Positions 12,413-23,677 of a stretch of DNA of 64,000 bases are shown here, piece after piece (position 1 is the stretch's first letter; each line of letters begins with the position of its first letter). The translations under genes and the position numbers were made by a program. The notes beneath the pieces are model-generated. The model saw only the letters and a program-made list of their open reading frames with translations, was not told the DNA's origin and searched no databases. Origin of the DNA: Pyrrhosoma nymphula (lineage: Eukaryota > Arthropoda > Insecta > Odonata > Coenagrionidae); contig OY754338.1 in NCBI GenBank assembly GCA_963573305.1, positions 21,202,192-21,266,191 on the forward strand, written 5' to 3'.

Positions 12413-15400
12413 AAGAATCTTCAGAAAAAGATTTGCTGGGAAAGCTTGGAATCATACCTACAGAATTTGTTCGAAAACATCTAAAACAAGGGTTTACTGT
12501 CACCCAGAAAGGTGAGGTTGTACTTATTTAATATTTTTATAAATGTTTTCACTAAGTCTCACTTTCAGAATACTTAAGTCTCTTTTTTTTAGATTAAATA
12601 AGCTTTGGGTTCCCCGATAAATACCATAAAACGCAATAGAGTTAGTTTATATTCACATACCCTGCCATTCCAGGTTATCTACAGCCCATTAGTCAATAAA
12701 AATTGAGCGTTCCTAAAATAAAGTGGGCAAATTATAACGTTAACACGATTCACTTTTCCTCAGCAACACTTTTAATATTATAAATACATTTCAGAGCTAC
12801 AGAATAGGCATTCGTAAATAATAGGTAATATAAATTATATAATTATCTCCATGAAAAAATTATAACTAATTTTGAAATTTTAATAAAGCTGATTTGGCGA
12901 TGAAATCACAAAAGGGTATCCACTTAACTTATATTTTTCACGCCGAAGTTTCCTCTGATGAACAGCAACATTAGGTCATATTTAAAGATTTTTGACCTAT
13001 GTAGCTAAATACAATTATTAGCAATCACCAACGTGGTAGCCCAAATCGGAAATTGCAAATTCGAAATCTGTGATGAACCGAAAAATTTGTAATGAATAGG
13101 CATGACTGTCTTTTAACCCGCTCTGTTCCCTCAACAACTATATTAAATGTTTCATTACATTCATATTACAAATATTTTTTAACATGTTTTAGTGAGTTTT
13201 TTCCCCATTCATAATCGTGAAATTGCACTGGTGCCACATAGGCGGGGCCTGGAGTAATTCGGTAAAATTTACGCCCTCATTTGATAAAAGCAACTCGACA
13301 TCGGTTTAGTAAGAAAGCGTCGTTCCAGCCAGAGTCGGATGTTCGTTTAACCGCGCCCACCAACGGCGTTGAAAACAAAACCGCCAAATAATAAAAGCTC
13401 CTCTTATTCGCCCTTCCCTCCCCCACCCCACCCCTTTAACCCCCCCAGGCATGCATACACAGAGGTCGTGAGGGATTGTCAGCTCGCGCTGCGATGATCC
13501 TTGATTATAAAACCGTTAAAAAATTGAACTCCCTCCGTCACCCGCTCTCTCTCTCTTTGAGCGATAAATTTTCTGGGTGTTGACCTTGGGCTCGACAGCG
13601 TAGCGGGATTGCGTCACAGTGCGACACCCACACATGACATGGTTCCTGGTGTAACGGGGGATGGGGGGGGGGAACTGAGCTGAGAGGAGGAGTCTTGAAA
13701 TCATTTGCCAAAAATCCGCATAGTGTATGACTAAGCGAAGACTTTCTCGCACTGGGCAATACCCTGGTAAACCGAAGATGAGAATTTATTAAGAGGTCAC
13801 CGATAAATTGTAACGACGCACTTCTATCTTGATAGTGCCACGACCACAATTTAAATAGCTGTCTGCGGGTAAATTGAATACTTGAGTAGGTTTGATAACC
13901 CGAACCGAAGCAATGGCATGGCGTATGGCCGCAAAAACAACAAAATAAATATTATTTAAAAGAAATTCCCATGTGAAAACCGATTTATGGTGTAGATGTG
14001 TACCATTTATGGCAGTTGTGGGTTGTAGAAGAAAATATCGCACTTGTCAACTTAAGGAAAGGAGAAAGATGGAGACCATTACAGGCTGAGCTCAACTTAC
14101 TTGATATGTTAGCTCAATGTGAACCGGTTATTATATCTACGGTAGCGAACCGAAATTTCTCCAGTATACAGTCCCCAACTAGATAATTCAACATCGAAGT
14201 TCTTCAAACAGCCATCGCGTACCGAGTACATTGAAATATATAGACATCAACGGAGGGTTGAGTGGCTTCGGCGTTGCTGGGATGATGGGCTATTCCTCAA
14301 GCCTGGGAGGTATGTGTGACGCCAAGTATGTGCGACGAAAAGGAAATACAGTGGTATCGTGACAATTGAGTATGTTCACCATGAACAGTGGATTACCCAG
14401 GCATGGAGTTGCAGCACAGGCGGGCATGAAAAGTGTGACCACAGAATCCACAAAAAAGTCGTCTCATGAGTTGTTTGGTGCTCCTGTCACGGAATTTCCC
14501 TCGGGATCAGGGAATCCCACGAAATTAACTCTTTATTTGTCATTCACTCCTTTTCTTTGTAAACACTAACGCTGAGGTCACCCCTGGCAATTCATTAATG
14601 ACCTCTCTCTTGTTATTTCATCACTATGATGTATAATTTCATGATAGATTCAGGGGAATTTTGTGTCCCAAAATGCTTTCACTTATAATCCCCAAAGAAC
14701 ATCTTCCTTAATTTGGTCAAACGATTGCACCCCCCGTAATTTTTCAACCCCTGATATTTTAGATGACAAGGGATTTAATGTAAATAATATGCTTATAAAA
14801 CTTGATTAATCAAAGTTATTTACAAAGATAGAGAGTTCATTCAATGATAGTCTTTGGAAAGATGTTAGGAATAGGACAAAAAATTCTTGAAATTGTGCAT
14901 TAGCATATTCATTTCTCCAGTAGTATTCTTTAATAAAGGTTTATTTTGTACACACTGCACAGCCCCAGAATTGAGGCGTTCAACTACGGAGTTCACAAGG
15001 TCAAAGAACAGAGGTAATTGGGGGTGGAATTCGGAAGGCTGCAATAGGACGGCATACCTATACAGAAGTGGGTATTCGATGTTTTCAAAGAGGGTAACAC
15101 AAAATAGATAGTACGTTAATTGGAAATGAGGGTGGAAAATAAATTGGTGTTCAGGAAAGCTTGAAGGAAGGAGGAGGGTGTGAAGATGCTGAAATGGAAA
15201 GAATAAATGCAAAATGAAGGGTTAAATAAATGGAAAAGAAAGTTATGACTCTATGATTGAGATGGAGACAGGGAATGATTAAAGGAAGGAACTTTCCCTG
15301 AACAAGCCCTATTTAAAACTTTAATGTGTTGTAGTGACACTTGAGTATACTAGGGGGAGCATACATGTAGGCTAAATACAGTAGTAATGTGGCATCCTAG

Positions 15401-15419
15401 AAACATTTGCGGTGACAGT
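12413..15419. other. No gene supported; GC/CT-rich patch at 13380-13690
   Basis: The stretch is AT-rich up to about 13300. A patch with C-rich runs near 13410-13450, a short CT microsatellite at 13541-13557 and a 10-G run at 13663-13672 follows. The frames at 13516-13849 lie on this low-complexity DNA. The frame at 14865-15212 on the minus strand has no recognisable motif. Confidence 0.5.
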
Positions 15420-15737
15420 AGGAGAAACAGGAATGAAGGGGTCATGAAAGAGTGTGGAATGGATGCTCTGGTAATGGTCAGATATATAAAGTACATACTT
15501 CGTTGATTTGGTCATGTCAAGAGAATGGATGACTGATGGATGTCGGACACTGGAACAGATTTACGATCGAGGGGTGAATGTTTGAGAGGACGAACGAAAA
15601 AATTGAGGGTGAAGGCGGTGAATGGGACTAAATAGACGAGGAATATTAGGAGTCTTTCAGAAGAAGAGAGCCAATCCATTAATGTAAATGACGCATTAGA
15701 GATGTTCATGGATAGGAAAGTATCAAGAAATTACTAA
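15420..15737 (+). pseudogene. LINE reverse-transcriptase C-terminal relic
   Basis: A single frame of 106 codons has in-frame stops where residues are expected. It resembles the C-terminal tail of insect non-LTR retrotransposon polyproteins. The segment has ILR-stop-FGHVKRMDD, which corresponds to the common LRWFGHVxRM motif with its Trp codon changed to TGA. It continues with a basic stretch (LRGRTKKLRVK), then TRNIRSLSEEE, then INVNDALEMFMDRKVSRN, which corresponds to the family's final VDEAxxxxxDRxxWR-like segment. Further stops fall at DD-stop and GTK-stop. No catalytic RT motif remains and no 5' boundary is clear. It is an old, inactive fragment. The assignment rests on motif memory. Confidence 0.65.
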
Positions 15738-15824
15738 AACAGAGTTTTTAAGGCCAACATTTTATCAACTCCCGCGATGAATGGCAGTGAATGCGTTGGA
15801 TATTGCCTAAAAAATGATTTTATG

Positions 15825-15897
15825 GACCAGGGATCGCACCACGGCCATTTTTATTTCCGGGCCAATACACAGACTACTCTACCCAGGATTTCCAATT
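15825..15897 (-). repeat. tRNA-like (Pol III B-box) fragment
   Basis: On the minus strand TGGGTAGAGTAGTCTG is followed about 35 nt later by GGTGCGATCCC, a 10/11 match to the Pol III B box GGTTCRANYCC. It probably comes from the tRNA-derived head of a SINE. It does not fold into a complete tRNA by eye. Confidence 0.4.
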
Positions 15898-15993
15898 TTT
15901 AAGAAAACATTTGAATGATATATAGGAACTAGCTGACGCAAAACCATTATCGTCCTTTGAAGATGGCACTGGTAAATCAAACATTTTTCTTTT

Positions 15994-16080
15994 GACTTGG
16001 GAATTTTGGGTAGTATAGCAATTTGGCACGTCTGCGTATTTGCCCAAAAATTCGAAGGTCTTTGGTTCTATTCCTGGTTC
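15994..16080 (+). repeat. tRNA-like (Pol III) fragment
   Basis: GGGTAGTATAGCAATTTGG resembles an A box, and GGTTCTATTCC about 45 nt later is a 10/11 B-box match. It is a probable degenerate tRNA-derived SINE head, opposite in orientation to the fragment at 15825-15897. Confidence 0.4.
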
Positions 16081-16610
16081 AGGAGATCCTATTTCTTTAA
16101 AAATTGTATGCATAGGGGTATTATTATTGTTTTACGTGCTCCGACTGCCCTCTAAATAGGGAAGTACATGTAATTTTGATATGTGTGTAATTCGGACCGA
16201 TAACTCTACTTTGTATTGACTTAAGCTAGAAACACGTTTGATAGACTGCCGTTGGGGAGTTCCTTTAAAAATCCTTCCCTCCAAATTTCATCAGTCAAGA
16301 CTCGATTGTTTGAATCGAGTGAGGTGGAGTGAGCGGAATCATGCGTCTTCGATGTAATGATTCCTATTAGAGTAACTGCGGACTACAAAGTTACTCTGAT
16401 TAGCTGAAATACAGGAGTTGCTATTCGTTCATTGTTATTCATCGAGGTTAGTGTATAGAAATTCTCGTAAGTGTACCTAAACATGTGAAATTCAGCCATT
16501 TGTGCTTTTCTTCCTCTTTCTATAGGTTGGACCACCATAGAGCGTATAATTTGGCGTGGGGTCCAAATTACACGGACAAACGGTAATGGTGCCAATTTAC
16601 ATATCACGAC
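16081..16610. other. No feature supported
   Basis: The frame at 16383-16655 on the minus strand is antisense to the start of the transposase relic and has no motif. Confidence 0.5.
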
Positions 16611-17962
16611 ATGGGAAGCAAGAAAATTGAAGGGCATACATGGGAAATGGAACAAAAGTAATTTTAAGGATGCTTTATAAGTAGCACTATCTGAAGTGGA
16701 AATTAATGACGCAGCTCGTAAGCATGGTGTACGTAAAACTACGCAGAAGAGATACCATGGATATCCATCGGTTTAATCCATACTCATTGGTCACCCAATG
16801 GAATTGTCATCCGAGATTGAAGAAGACCTTGTCCGACATCTTCTACACTTGAAAGAAATGTTTTACGGGTGTGAGGTTTTGCTACTCCGATTTTACTGCA
16901 CCATGGAGGCCGTCTTCAAAGGGTGGTTTTAGGGATTTATGAAGCGTCATCCCCGCCTAAGCCTACAAAAACCAGAGCCAGCATCGCTGGCAAAAGCTGC
17001 TGGGTTCAACAAAGTCACAGTGCATACGTTCTTTGTTTTGCTATAGAATATTATGTATGCCAAAATGATTTTAAGCCTTTTTAACATGAACGAAACTTTG
17101 TATAATGTCAATGAATTCTTCATGGGATTCCTACCAGGTGAGATGTTCAGCCAGAGCCGACGTTTCGATGGCTAACTCTGCCATTGTCCTCAGGGCGTTG
17201 AGTGCTGCAGGGCGTCCTCAGGGCGTTCAGCACTCAACGCCCTGAGGACGATGGCAGAGTTAGCCATCGAAACATCGGCTCTGGCTGAACATCTCACCTG
17301 GTGGGAATCCCGTGAAGAATTCATTCACATCGTGCGCCAGGAAAGCACCAAGTCCTACATTTGTACAATGTCATTTCAGCGTCCCGAAAAAAATAAAGCG
17401 GAAACAGGTAATTATCAAAGTTAGCAGAATCTCTTGCAAGCAAGTGCGAAATGTATCCGGTGTTTATGCAGGTAGTGCAAGTGGCTTTTACGTTCTACCA
17501 ATGATAATATATACCCTCAAAGATTGAAAGACAGAGTCAATTTCGAAGCGCTTCCTGGAAGTATTTCCCATTGCCACGATAAAGGCTAGATGGATTCAGA
17601 AATGTTTTCCAAATGAATGTTTATCTATATTTCATCTCTGAAGCCAAAGCCGCAAGAATTGGTGCTTATGGTTTGAGATGGACATGGCAACCACATAAAA
17701 AGTATTGGTGCCATCGAGATAGCTAAATATCATTGTAATGTTGTCACATCCATCACGTAATACCCGTAAAATGCAACCACTAGACCTGGCATTTTTCATG
17801 CCAATGAATATATTCATGGGATCAGCGATACCAATAGAGGTGATGGAAAAACCACTGCAGCGTTATTCAACGAAGCATATTGCATCACTAGTTAGTCCGG
17901 CAATCCCCTGGATAGCAACCAAGGAGACATCTATAAACGGGTTCATAATTAGTAGAGAGTAG
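16611..17962 (+). pseudogene. pogo/Tigger (jerky-like) DDE transposase relic
   Basis: This is the remains of a DNA transposase of the DDE_1 type. From about 16611 one frame, broken by four stops, gives an N-terminal helix-turn-helix region (NDAARKHGV then TTQKR). It continues with EIEEDLVRHLL, a CENP-B-type segment with FMKRHPRLSLQKPE and AAGFNKV, and then TLYNV. At YNV the sequence is interrupted by the 17111-17359 palindromic insertion. After the right-hand TSD homology resumes with RNVSGVYAGSASGFYVLPMI. It continues in the next frame with FEALPGSISHCH and DGHGNHIKSI, the second catalytic Asp of the DGHxxH motif. In a third frame it reads KMQPLDLAFFMPM and SINGF near the C-terminus. The first catalytic Asp expected after YNV is not visible. 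Frameshifts and stops show long inactivity. No TIRs were identified. Confidence 0.88.
17111..17359 (+). mobile_element. Palindromic hammerhead-core element, copy A
   Basis: This 249-bp insertion lies inside the transposase relic. The flanking 14-bp TSDs are TTTGTATAATGTCA (17097-17110) and TTTGTACAATGTCA (17360-17373), which differ by one base. About 100 bp on the left (17111-17213) is the near-perfect reverse complement of 17222-17324, and a partial copy of the centre is repeated in the loop. On the plus strand it has CTGAGGA (17242-17248), one extra C, stem GATGGC (17250-17255), a 7-nt loop, GCCATC (17263-17268) and GAAA (17269-17272). The left arm carries the reverse complement of the same block. 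The 56 bp before the right TSD match copies B and C without gaps. Confidence 0.85.
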
Positions 17963-20900
17963 CTACTCAACTAACAATGATAGACTAGCAGACCTGATGC
18001 CTGCTTTGCAGGCAGTCTCTGTCTGGTTTCCTCTTGATTTTGCACATTGCATTGTTTTAGGTGCCCCACTGGCAATTTTACTTCCCCAAAACAGCAAAAC
18101 AATTGTTTAATTCAACTTTTACGAATTATGATCTTAATAGATAACCATTTAATTCTGCATATAATACATGCATTTCATATGCTAACTTATTTAAGTGAAC
18201 CCGGGAGTTTTGAAAAACTTTAGTCCCCGGAATCTAACTAAATTTAAACTCTCAAAAACCACGGTTTTTGCATTGTTCTTTGCACCACCAACTGCTACAA
18301 ATCCAAAACTATTACCAAACCAACAGACAGAGAATCCACATTTAATGCACCAAACTTCATTTCTCTGGCTCAAAACTTGAGAGAGAGAAATAAACAAAAT
18401 GGATACAGAATGGCTGACACGCTAAAAAATTAATATATAGATTACATAAAATGATAGGTCACACACTTCGCTCTGGTTTTTAGCTTTTTCCAAAACGGGC
18501 AAAGCACTCGTTCCTGAGAATAAGAAGGCGCTTCTTTTATGGGGAATCAAGAAAGAGGAGTAGTTTAAGAAAATATTCGAATCCCTTATTTGCCTGCCAC
18601 CCCATCGTCAGAGAGGTCGACTCCCTCTCTCCCCCTTCTCCCCCCCTCCTTCCCCTCCCGTCACCAAAGGGACGGGCACGGTTCATTCTAAGAGGCGGGA
18701 AATTGTAACTGATGCCACCGCAATTTGAATAAAACATGCGTTGACTAATACGTCCCTTCTCCACCACTGTGGGGTTGTAAAACCCAACCCCCCACTTCTC
18801 ATTCCCGGAACGAAACAGCCCTCGTCTTCCTTCAGAATTATAAAAAGCAGACGCCAGATGGTAGCGGGAAAGGAGAGAAACGCATGCTCGTATTTTTAGC
18901 GCGTTCACCCGAAAATTTCCAACCGAAAACGACAGCCTTTAATTTACTAAATGCTTCAGAAACAACACTTTTAATCAAAGAGCAGCCCTTCAGGGAATCG
19001 CGTGTCACACTTGTAGTGGGAATGTCGCACTGGTGAGGCTGCGGCAAGTTATATTTATCACTTCCGGAAAAGATGCTCTAGGCTGAGGACACGAGATGTG
19101 TTTAAATTTAATAGAAAACAAAAATTGATGTCATCTCAAGGCAGAGTAAATATAAATATCACATTTCTGAGTTTCCACACACTTTTACCCCGCCCACCAG
19201 GCAGTCAACACTTTTATCATCATTGGAAATTATCAATTTCGGGGTAGGAAAGTCCAAATTCTAGAAAGTGTACAAGCATTTATCCCAATCTTTCTTTTTA
19301 AGAAAGAATTAGGTGTGTAAGGACGAACAAAAACGCCGGATAAATGAAGAAAGTATGGGGTCTGGGCGACCTGGGAAATATTTCAAGTAGAGGTGAGACT
19401 GATGCCCTACGGTCAACTTTTTTCCACCAATGTGATTGATGAAATTCTCGATTTAGTAAAAAAAAAAAAACAATGACTCACGGTTCACGATGTGTGATCT
19501 CCCTAATTGTAATTGAGTTTCGCGCGCAAACAATTTCCTAAAATGGAACGACAAATAACAGCGCACCCCTTCAATGTTTACAGACTGACATGGATCTGCG
19601 ATATGCCGTTCATCAAAAAAATAGGAGCACCTTCATTCATATGGATCAAAACATATTTGGCCAATTTCTATTTTCTTCGAATTCCACATTAAGAATTACG
19701 CATACCCGTTGGTTTAAATTGCTCTCAGTGAGTTTTCAGAGGTAAACGTCACTCGTGATAAAAATAACGCTATAATAATACATTTTTCGTAGCAAATAAT
19801 GAAAAAAATATCTACATAGCAGCATCCAATCTGTAATCCTTACTCCACAATCAATAGCCTGTAGAAAGTAGAAACACATAGAATAATTCTAATTCGCTTC
19901 TTTTAAGGTAGGACCACAGTGACAAACAAAGTGAATTAGCCAGCAAGGAATGAAATTATCTATATTTATGTCCGTGTATCAGTAAAATAGCCTAAAAATG
20001 CAGGATATTCTATCAACGCACCGGGTAGCAAACTAGGAGTATTACGAAAATACCTATTAAGGCGCTTATTTTGTCACGAAAGTCATTAAATGACTTAATT
20101 TTCTGAATCCCCTACCCCTTCCCCTCGTCCTACCAGTCTAGGTACCAGCGGTTTGAATGGATTCATTAATCAGAATCTACATTACAGAATGTGTCAAAAG
20201 ATGCCTTATTAAGGTGAAACCGGTCGCAGTTTTTTTAATAAGGTGTGGAAAATACAAAGTATTTTATTCAAAATGGATTCTCTTGTTCCATTTTGAACTT
20301 TCAGGCCATTTCTAACGTGATAACATAAAATTCAAACGAGGTTTTTTCAGTAAAAAATGAGGAATTAAGAAACTCTTAAACTTACGCATCAAGCCTGAGC
20401 TGAAGACTTAAAGCAAGTTCAATAAGTAAAATATAAGTTTTAAAAGTTCACCTATAATGGAGAAATGAAAATTAATTGACTGTAAGAACGTCTGAATCGC
20501 AAGAGATAAGATGGCCAGGCGACAGTGTATTTTCATATCTACTTATTTCGCCTTCCTTACACCTCACGCATAAGAAATGGTTTATTTCTTCAAGGAAAAG
20601 ATTCAATTTTCGCGATAATATAAGAGCCATTCATTTCCAAATCCATTTCAGCCTCGATTGAAAAAAAAATATAAAGGAGTTCTATCGATAACCAATATTG
20701 AGCATCGAGACGTATGATTTCTCACAATGAGTTCCTTAGCTAGCAACAGCGATAATTAAATAAAATGTCAATGAAACATTCAACAATATGTGATTCTACT
20801 ACAACTGACATAATGGGAAAATGGGAAAAAATAGACTGGGAAACAATAGATTTTGTTGGCAGTAGTGTATGGAAAATGTTTATAATTTTGTAAAAGAGTG

Positions 20901-21370
20901 TAATAATAGGATGTCCCCCTTTATTGGAAGGTCATTGCCGTATAAATGGTGCTAACAATAAATCTCTCAAAAAATGAGGGTAGAGATAAAGAAACGTATT
21001 TGGAGCAAGAAATGCTTTCAATTACCAATCCAACATAGTACAACCCCGAAGTTTTTCCCTGAATGTAACAAAAATGTGAGAAGTATAATTATTGTGTAAA
21101 TAACAGGTACACAGTAACCCAACATGAGTGGCATTGTTTTTTTATAACCAGGCGAAAAGCGTCAATGTTTGTTTACTATGCATGTCTCCATTGAATATTA
21201 TATTAAATTTTTAATTAATATTAATTTCAAATTTAATACCATATTATTATTAAATAACGTTTGATTAATCCACATTTACAATGAAAATCAACTATCTAAT
21301 TTATATTTTCTATCATTATGCACTAAAATAGTGATTAGCGTGAATTGAGTACCAAAAATTCACATTTGCC
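17963..21370. other. No gene supported; GC-rich patch near 18600-18880
   Basis: The GC-rich, pyrimidine-rich segment at 18600-18880 produces a 123-codon minus-strand frame without motifs. The rest is AT-rich, with a short A-run near 19460. Confidence 0.5.
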
Positions 21371-21607
21371 ATGCTTATGTAACTCACACTCACTAAGTGA
21401 TTTAACCCGAAGTTTAGTTTGGATAGTTGAGGGTAGAGCTCACCCCGGACTAAACCACAGGCATGTGGTAGGGGGGCCAGTTCCTTTCCCTGGGCCACCT
21501 CGCACTTCGAGGATTTTATTTTGTTTGTTGAGGGGCGTGCTCGGATTTGAACCCGGGACCCTTCGATCAGTATCCAAGCGCTCTACCCACTAGGCCACCA
21601 CGCTCCC
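21371..21607 (-). mobile_element. tRNA-derived SINE
   Basis: On the minus strand a tRNA-like head begins GGGAGCG (21607-21601). It has a perfect A box, TGGCCTAGTGG (21597-21587), and a perfect B box, GGTTCAAATCC (21553-21543). It ends near 21534 with ACGCCCC, which pairs with the start apart from one bulged base. A tRNA-unrelated body rich in GGCCCAGGGAAAGG and CACATGCCTGTGG-like blocks follows. The T stem is poorly paired, so this is a SINE head, not a tRNA gene. The 3' end is not exact; no TSD was found. Confidence 0.7.
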
Positions 21608-21646
21608 TTCTTCATAACTAATTTTTTTTAATGAATGTCAAGTCAA

Positions 21647-21686
21647 ATGATACCCAATGATAACCAATGATAACCAATGATAACAG
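21647..21686. repeat. 10-bp tandem repeat, four units
   Basis: The unit ATGATAACCA is repeated four times with one or two changes in the outer units. Confidence 0.9.
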
Positions 21687-23500
21687 ATGCAATGTATTTT
21701 CATGCATTTTAGGTACAATGGTTCTTATGAGTAATGAATTCAATCTTGCCCAAGCTTAATTTTCCACGAATTGTGATGAGCTTCACAGAGTTACATCGTG
21801 TCTACTACATTTTATCTCAAACTCAGTCCATTTTAGAGACATAATTGTATCCTCGGCTTACCACAAGCTATTCCGTCATTGAATTTATAGGGAAGCACTC
21901 TAATACCTTCCAACTATCTTTTCCGTGGTTTTGATTGGCTATAAAATGCTTTAAACCGTTTCGATTCTTTCATACTTCATTCTGTTGCTAATTAAAAGTA
22001 AACTTCAACACAAAACTGTTAAAATTAAAGTTTTAAGTGGTTAAATGCCTCAAATTTTTGAGCGCACTGCAGAGAAATGCCAATTTCAGTTTCATACGAT
22101 TTTATTGCATACTTTACCACCATGTTAAGAGCCATAAATTAGAAAAAACACATAAATACAGCGTTCTTGTCCCGAAAAAATTTCACTTTCAAAATCCTTC
22201 TCCAGGTAGATTTCCATTCAATGATCCAGGAGAGAACGGCAAAAAAGGAAGGAGAAGACCCAAGGAATGAAAAAGTTTCCGAAAAGTGCCGTGGCCGTGG
22301 AGGGGGGAGTTCGGGGGGCGGGGGCTCAGGGGGGCTCAGGGGTAGTGAGAGAAGACGTGAGGCGGACGCTGAACTTTTTGGGAAAGCACTCTTTGGGAAA
22401 CGAAAGGTTTCATTTTATATTAACTCACTCTCTATTTCTCTCCTCTGAAGAAGGCATGAAAGAGAAGCGGAAGGGGCAAGAGATTAATGAATGGACCAAC
22501 TTCATGCTGGTGGGCGCCAAAGAACCCTTTCTCGATTCACCTCCACGAAGATGGAGGACGCTTCAGCTTTCTCCTCTCGTTGGTTCACGAGGATGAAAAA
22601 GACGTCATCAGCATCATCATCATCATCATCAACTAGGTCCCGTGCTTGGTTCAGAAAAAGAGCTTTCACCCCCTTTCATGTCGCCCCGCGTCGTGACGGA
22701 AACCACCTCCCCCGATTCGCACCTTCGTCCAAAGAACTGTGCAAAGTCTCCATTGGGCGATTCTGAAATTCTATCGCCATAAGACCTCGCAATTTGTGAA
22801 TTGCGACCAAAACTCAATTTTCTACGAACTGATGGGTTTTGATTCCTGGCTTTACATTGAAACAGCCTGAACTATTCTACTAGTATGTGTGTTTATTATA
22901 ATTGCTATACCATCACTACGATTATTGTACCTAATATCCGAAGAAGTGAACCCTCCATTACATTAAAAACATTAGGTCAACAGTTTTATTGCAGCTATGA
23001 ATATTCAGATTTCAGTCACATTGAATTTCACTCATATATAATCCCAGGAAATGATTTAGAAAATGGGTTATTCCGATTTTTAGAAGTTGATAATCGAGTA
23101 GTGGTACCAATACAAGCTCAGACGAAAATTCTCGTAACAACAGCACATGTACTTCATAAGCTGTGCCCTCCCTAGGAGTAAAGGTGGATGCTACCCCTGG
23201 ACGAATTAACCAAACGAGTTTTTTTATAAATCGACCAAGATTATTTTACGGACTATTTATTATTTATATTAAATTTAGTCCTATACATGCACATGGGCTC
23301 GTAATTTATCACTTTTGGTACAATCGTCGGACGAAAAGTCCCCCCTGGCATTTGTCCCGACAACCAGTCACCACTACCTCTTACTTGCATTTCCTTGCAG
23401 CTCAGACAAAATAATCAAAATATCGTGCACAATATTCCCATTAGGAAGTCGAAATTGAGCGCCCTTGTTATATTTTGATTATCGTTCGTGTAAAAGTTCT
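21687..23500. other. No gene supported; GC-rich patch 22240-22780
   Basis: The patch is G-rich and then C-rich. It contains a (CAT)n microsatellite at 22612-22630. The overlapping frames in this patch (22167-22817) are on low-complexity DNA. Confidence 0.5.
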
Positions 23501-23502
23501 TC

Positions 23503-23677
23503 TCTGTGCATGATTTCAAAGATCTGTGTAAACTTGGGTAACATACTACTTGGTCAGTGGTATTTCAGGGCCTCTGACGCTGCCTTACATGGAGGAAGGG
23601 TGGGGCTTAAAAGTGATCAAAATCGACTAACGACTTACGTAAGAGCAATGTTACGTAAGAGAAATGTTACGTAAGCC
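23503..23677. mobile_element. Solo end of the 32-36 kb transposon family
   Basis: TTTCAAAGATCTGTG, a G-rich block GGAAGGGTGGGGCTT, then AAAAGTGATCAAAATCG and CTTACGTAA follow in the same order as in the right end at 36020-36157. CTTACGTAA-type sequence then repeats three times (23630-23672). It appears to be a decayed terminal fragment. The outermost AAGTATTACG/GGGG terminus is missing. Confidence 0.55.

Noticed and set aside
14865..15212. 115-codon minus-strand frame upstream of the LINE relic
   Set aside because: It runs opposite to the LINE and shows no RT or endonuclease motif.
17111..17359. Rho-independent-terminator-like or inverted-gene hairpin
   Set aside because: The 14-bp TSD and the interrupted transposase homology show it is an inserted element.
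18197..18397. Complementary frames on both strands
   Set aside because: They are mirror frames over the same stop-poor sequence. No domain or repeat was recognised.
21534..21607. Functional tRNA gene
   Set aside because: A and B boxes are perfect, but the T stem does not pair properly and a SINE-like body follows.
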